A DNA stretch of 64,000 bases. It comes from Stercorarius parasiticus. Lineage: Eukaryota > Chordata > Aves > Charadriiformes > Stercorariidae. Location: NCBI GenBank assembly GCA_013396915.1, contig VWZL01005178.1, forward strand, positions 432,053 to 496,052. The letters are read 5' to 3'. The notes under the pieces were generated by a model. It was given only the letters and a program-made list of their open reading frames with translations, ran no database searches and was not told the DNA's origin. A program made the position numbers and the translations under genes. Position 1 is the first letter of the stretch. Each line of letters opens with the position of its first letter. Shown here piece by piece: positions 60,251-64,000 of this stretch.

Positions 60251-62690
60251 ACCAGTGCTGCCTCCCAGGCAAGTTATGGGCAAATGCTTCTTATTTCACA
60301 GTTCAGGCGGCCGCATCCCAGTATGACACCCCAGTGCAGCCCCTGCTGTGGTCGCCCCGGGTTCCCCGAGGTCGGGGAGCTGCAGGAGCGGGTGTTCCAG
60401 GGCCTTGCACCGAGTGCTCCCCGTGCTCCCGCCTGGCAGCGCCTCTGCTGCTCCCTCGGACCGCTGCCGTTTCCCTTCTGGGGGCGCTTCGGGTGTGCAT
60501 TGACGATGGGACGGCACTGATGGTGGGACGCGCGGCTCTGAACCCCAGGCTGCGGCTGCGGCGTGACGGTCCCGTGGGTCAGGGCAGTGTTTGTGCAGGG
60601 AAGAACTGGGCACTGCAGCCCCGGGTCTGTCACTTGCAGCTCGTGGGGGTTTTGTCCCGGGCATGGAGGAAAAACAGCTCACGGACTGGTTAAGCAGCTC
60701 AAACAATGAATTCGGAGACAGGAGAAATAAAAATATAGCAAATTTTCCTTTTAAATGAGTGCTGAGGTCAGTGTTTGTAGCGCAGATCCGGACCGTGCCT
60801 TCAGATGCAGCGAAGCTTAGGCTTGAACAGTTCAGCTCTACACTAGAGCCCCACAGCGAGCGCCCAGGTGATCAAGACTCGCTGCTAATTGAGTGCTGCA
60901 TCCTCCGTGTGACGGGTCCGGCCGTGTGCCGCCTCCGACCGCGCGCAGCCTGGGCCCTGCCTGCCGGGGAATAAACCGGTTCTCACCCCCCAGGCCCCAA
61001 AAAAACTTACCCAGGTACACAGCAGCAACAACGTACGCACCTGCGCCTGTAACTTTCTTTATATAGCACATATATAATAGTGAATCGGTTCTTAAACTAA
61101 TGATTTTCTCCATAGTAGTTTCCCATTCTAAGAGTGTTCATGCTGCCATGGGTGCCTAGGAAATACGGATTTGTTTGAAATGCTCCTGCCAGATCTCTGC
61201 TGTCCCGCTGTACCTGTCCTGTCTGAATCACAGCGTTTCACTCTCCACAAGTGCCCGTTTGTCCGTGTCAGTCCTTCTCTCCGTCCGCCCCCCCCGGTCT
61301 GTCCCCCGGCTCCTGTCCCGCGTATCGGAACGCAAACGGGGCGAATCCTGTGCTTTGAGCCACAGCCCCGCTCCGAGCAGTTAGACCGGCCCGGCTCCGT
61401 ACAGCGTGCACGTGTTTTGGCTCTCACCACACCAAGACGTCGGTTGTATTTGCACAAAAGCAGCACAGTCCTATATTTGAAGAATAATTGCCGTTCATTA
61501 TGTGTTTCTTTAAAACCTTCCATCTCCTCTTCTCCCTTCCCCGCCCCGCTTCCCTTTTGCCAGTGTTTGTAAGGTTACGGAAGAAACGTGCATTTAAACA
61601 ATTCGGGAAGAACTTAAGACTGCGTCTGCCTGCCAAGGTGTATTTTCCTGTTTGCGGTAGATCTGGATCAGTAATGCCTCGTTTAGCAAGAAGGCAGGGT
61701 TGGTTTGCATAAGGCCGGAGTTTTTGGTCTGACAAATACTTTGAAGAAGTGACTGTGGGTTTGAACCGATGTCTCAAAGCTTTCAAAACGTCTTTTACTC
61801 AAGGCAGGAGGGGTCTGTGGGGTTCTTCGCCAGCTCAAGGTGCGGGGGGGATTCTCCACGGACCGGAAGAACCCGCCGCCGCGGTGGGCGCCTGCCCTTG
61901 GCCACGGTTGGGTGCGTGAGGGGCTGCCGGAGAAACGGCCCCGAGAGCCGGGTCGGCGTCACCGCTCACCCCGAAACGCCTCGGGGGCGGCAGCGAGGCC
62001 GGGGGGGGCCTAGGCTGGGTTATGGGCACAGCCCTCTGCCCCGCTGACGGGGCACCTGCGCCACAGAGGCCTGCAGCAGGGACCCAGCGCTCCGCAGCTT
62101 TTCGTTCTTCTGTGGGAACAGGGCTGGGGTTTGTTCCTCAGGAAAACGCAGTTGCCAAACTGAACGCTTTGTGAAGGGCGCATCGGGGGAAAAAAATGGA
62201 GCGGGATGATGTTCTGAATTGTTTCACAAACTAAAATGTCAATATTCTGCTTAAAAGATTCTGTACATTTTTAGGGTTATCAGTGGAGGGGGAATAAATA
62301 CATGCAAAGGAAGGAATGCTGAAAGCTTTGGCTTTGCATTTTCAGAATTATTTTCTTGTTTTCTAGTGCAAAAGATTAGGCAAGTTAGAATGCACAGTAG
62401 GCACCTATCATTTCTTACTGGAAACTTTCAGTAATACTTTCAAGCTTTATTTTTTATATCAGTATAACCTCTATATTGAAAAAAACTAACTCATTTTCTA
62501 GTGTTAGAACTGTTGCAAAGCTTTAGTCTACGTTATTTTTAATAGTTTCATCTGACACTTCTGTACTCAATGTTAGTGATCTGGGTGAAAGTCAGTGGTC
62601 AAAAGTGCTCAGTCACAATGTGCTTCAGAACCATTTATTTTGAGATTCTTTTTCTTGGTGTAAAATATGTGGTAACTCCCCCACCACTGT
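60251..62690 (+). other. 3' UTR or flank: GC-rich and AT-rich blocks, no gene recognised
   Basis: GC-rich stretches occur at about 60300-60650, 61250-61420 and 61830-62060. The AT-rich block 62200-62650 has AATAAA at 62293 and looks UTR-like. Open frames are found on both strands in the GC-rich blocks, overlap heavily and have no known domain. No ATG-led gene or splice-supported exon could be argued. Confidence 0.6.
62293..62298 (+). terminator. ATP11B: AATAAA, candidate distal poly(A) signal
   Basis: A canonical hexamer inside an AT-rich, UTR-like block. The downstream sequence is only moderately T/G-rich. Confidence 0.3.
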
Positions 62691-63300
62691 GGTGCAGTGC
62701 CCCCGGCACCGAGCCATCGGCGTCCTGAGGGGCCGGCGTGGGGACACCTGGGCAGCCTTTCGTCTGGCCCTGAAAGGTGCCCCGGTTACACTCCCGTCTT
62801 TGCAGAGCCGGGGCTTTTCTGTGCCTGTTTTTACCGTTGGTAGTTTTGTACGTTCTTTGCTTCCGTTGTTTGCTTCCAGTGGCGTGCCGGGTTCTGCTCC
62901 AGGTGTATCACCAGGCGGACGAAGGCTCGGCTGCTCCCGGCCGCATCAGCGCTGGCCCTCGGTTGCCGTTGCAGCACTCCTGGCTCTTGGCCGCTGCTGC
63001 CTCCCCCGCTCCTGCCCCTCGTGTGTCCCGTCCCGCCGCCGCTCCTGCCCCTCGTGTGTCCCGTCCCGCCGCCGCTCCTGCCCCTCGTGTGTCCCGTCCC
63101 GCCGCCGCTCCTGCCCCGGCTGCGCCGCGCCCCTGCGCTGCCCGAGCCCCGCGCCCCCCCCTCCCAGGGCCGCTCTCCCCACGCTGGAGCCTTCGCCCCA
63201 CTCGGGCTGTCACACGCCATGGTTGGGGGGTCACAGCGCCCACACACCTGCCAGCACCGTGGCTGTGACCTCGGCGTTGTTGTTGTTTCCAGTTTGTATA
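62691..63300. other. GC-rich block with 33-bp minisatellite, no gene supported
   Basis: Very GC-rich sequence with open frames of 163-206 codons on + and 180-191 on -. All of these come from the composition and from the repeat, whose 33-bp unit keeps all frames open. No start context, splice context or domain supports a protein. Confidence 0.6.
63009..63117. repeat. 33-bp GC-rich minisatellite, 3.3 copies
   Basis: Copies start at 63009, 63042, 63075 and (partial) 63108. The unit has ctcctgcccctcgtgtgtcc followed by cgtcccgccgccg. The three full copies are identical by eye, suggesting recent expansion. Confidence 0.95.
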
Positions 63301-64000
63301 AATGCATAAACATGAATAAAACCACGGGCTGAAGCCCCCTCTGTACCATGAAGGGGAAAGAAATGAAATACACTGTGACAAAAAGTGTAACTTGTCTGGC
63401 GTGTGTATCGGTTTTTCCTCAGCCATTGTAAAGGCGATTATTTCCCAGGGCAGTAGGTTTTCAGCTGCTTCCCATTGTGGCAATAGGATGAAGACACTCC
63501 GTGGGGCATATTGTTGGTTTAGAAAGGGGAAAAATGGTTAAAAATGAGCCTCACTGTCAGATACGTCTGAGACACCATCATCATCGCTGCAAAGAATATA
63601 TTTTTTACGATGGCCACTTATGGTCCCAGGAGAGGTTTCAGGTGCCATGCACGCAAAAACCCCCAAATCATTGACTCCTGGTTTTTTCACTGAAGCGTGA
63701 GCAAGGTCTGCTCTTTTGTTTGGTTGGTTGGGTTTTTTCTTTTTTTTTTTAAAGAAAACTCTTGAGTGATATCATCTCTGCAAGAAGTATGTTTTTTAAA
63801 GATGCCGCTCCTTAATTTGTGGCAAATAAGGGGCATTGACAAGTGGAAACTGTAGCAATAATTAGTACAACGAATTCTGGACCTGTGACACTGTGGCTTT
63901 CGGTGCCCTGGCAGGGAGGGGGTGCGCTGGCGCGTTGTGCAGCTTGGGCAGTAGAAGCCGTTTTAAAATGGTTTATGAAAATTATATTTATTAAATAAAA
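63301..64000 (+). other. Window end: AT-rich flank with two AATAAA hexamers
   Basis: AATAAA occurs at 63315-63320 (followed by T/G-rich cttgtctggcgtgtgtatcg further on) and at 63994-63999 right at the window end. The sequence resembles 3' UTR or transcription-end sequence, but which gene it belongs to is uncertain. In mammals the gene after ATP11B (DCUN1D1) is convergent, so minus-strand 3' sequence is also possible. Confidence 0.45.

Noticed and set aside
59612..60283. 223-codon minus frame and overlapping plus frames
   Set aside because: It covers a CR1 3' fragment; the translation does not follow any host family.
62689..63483. Frames of 160-206 codons on both strands
   Set aside because: They result from GC-rich composition and the 33-bp repeat, whose length is a multiple of three. 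There is no domain or splice support.

Overview
The window is vertebrate nuclear DNA, most likely from a bird. The evidence is one large spliced gene with GT-AG introns, several CR1 LINE fragments (two keep the 3' tail type ending in TTCTATGATC or TTCTGTGATTCTGTGA), low overall repeat density, G/T-rich introns, and proteins very close to amniote ATP11B. There are no bacterial-style genes, operons or CRISPR arrays.

One gene can be supported: ATP11B, a class VI P4-ATPase (phospholipid flippase catalytic subunit) on the + strand. I mapped 29 consecutive coding exons (numbered 2 to 30 by comparison with the mammalian gene) from 11642 to 58580. Together they give 3420 nt, 1139 residues plus a stop, with every junction phase-compatible. 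The short first coding exon (about 9 residues in mammals) and the promoter are not visible and should lie upstream. Residue numbers below assume that 9-residue exon 1.

Layout: 1-11641 is the 3' part of intron 1. Exons 2-4 (11642-15617) hold the cytosolic N-terminus and TM1-TM2. Exons 5-10 (19928-25430) hold the actuator domain with DGET. Exons 11-12 (26712-28650) hold TM3-TM4 with the P4-type PISL. Exon 13 (28938-29096) holds the DKTGT phosphorylation site. Exons 14-18 (29386-31576) form the nucleotide-binding domain, and exons 19-21 (32298-34302) complete the phosphorylation domain with TGDK and GDGAND. Exons 22-28 (35933-43345) hold TM5-TM10. Exons 29-30 (54679-54812 and 58499-58580) encode the cytosolic C-terminal tail. 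The last 5.4 kb is 3' UTR or flank with several AATAAA signals, a CR1 fragment, GC-rich patches and a 33-bp minisatellite.

The most interesting part is the 3' end. The 11.3-kb intron 28 contains two unassigned, protein-like, phase-0 segments behind good acceptors (47159-47248 and 51473-51595). Exon 29 itself can read through its donor to a short extension containing RRLSYKLE. These look like alternative C-terminal tails, the part of P4-ATPases that often sets localisation. Exons 13-14 also join without the serine-rich stretch I remember from mammalian ATP11B, which accounts for most of the 29-residue length difference. I found no evidence of a wholly new biological system.
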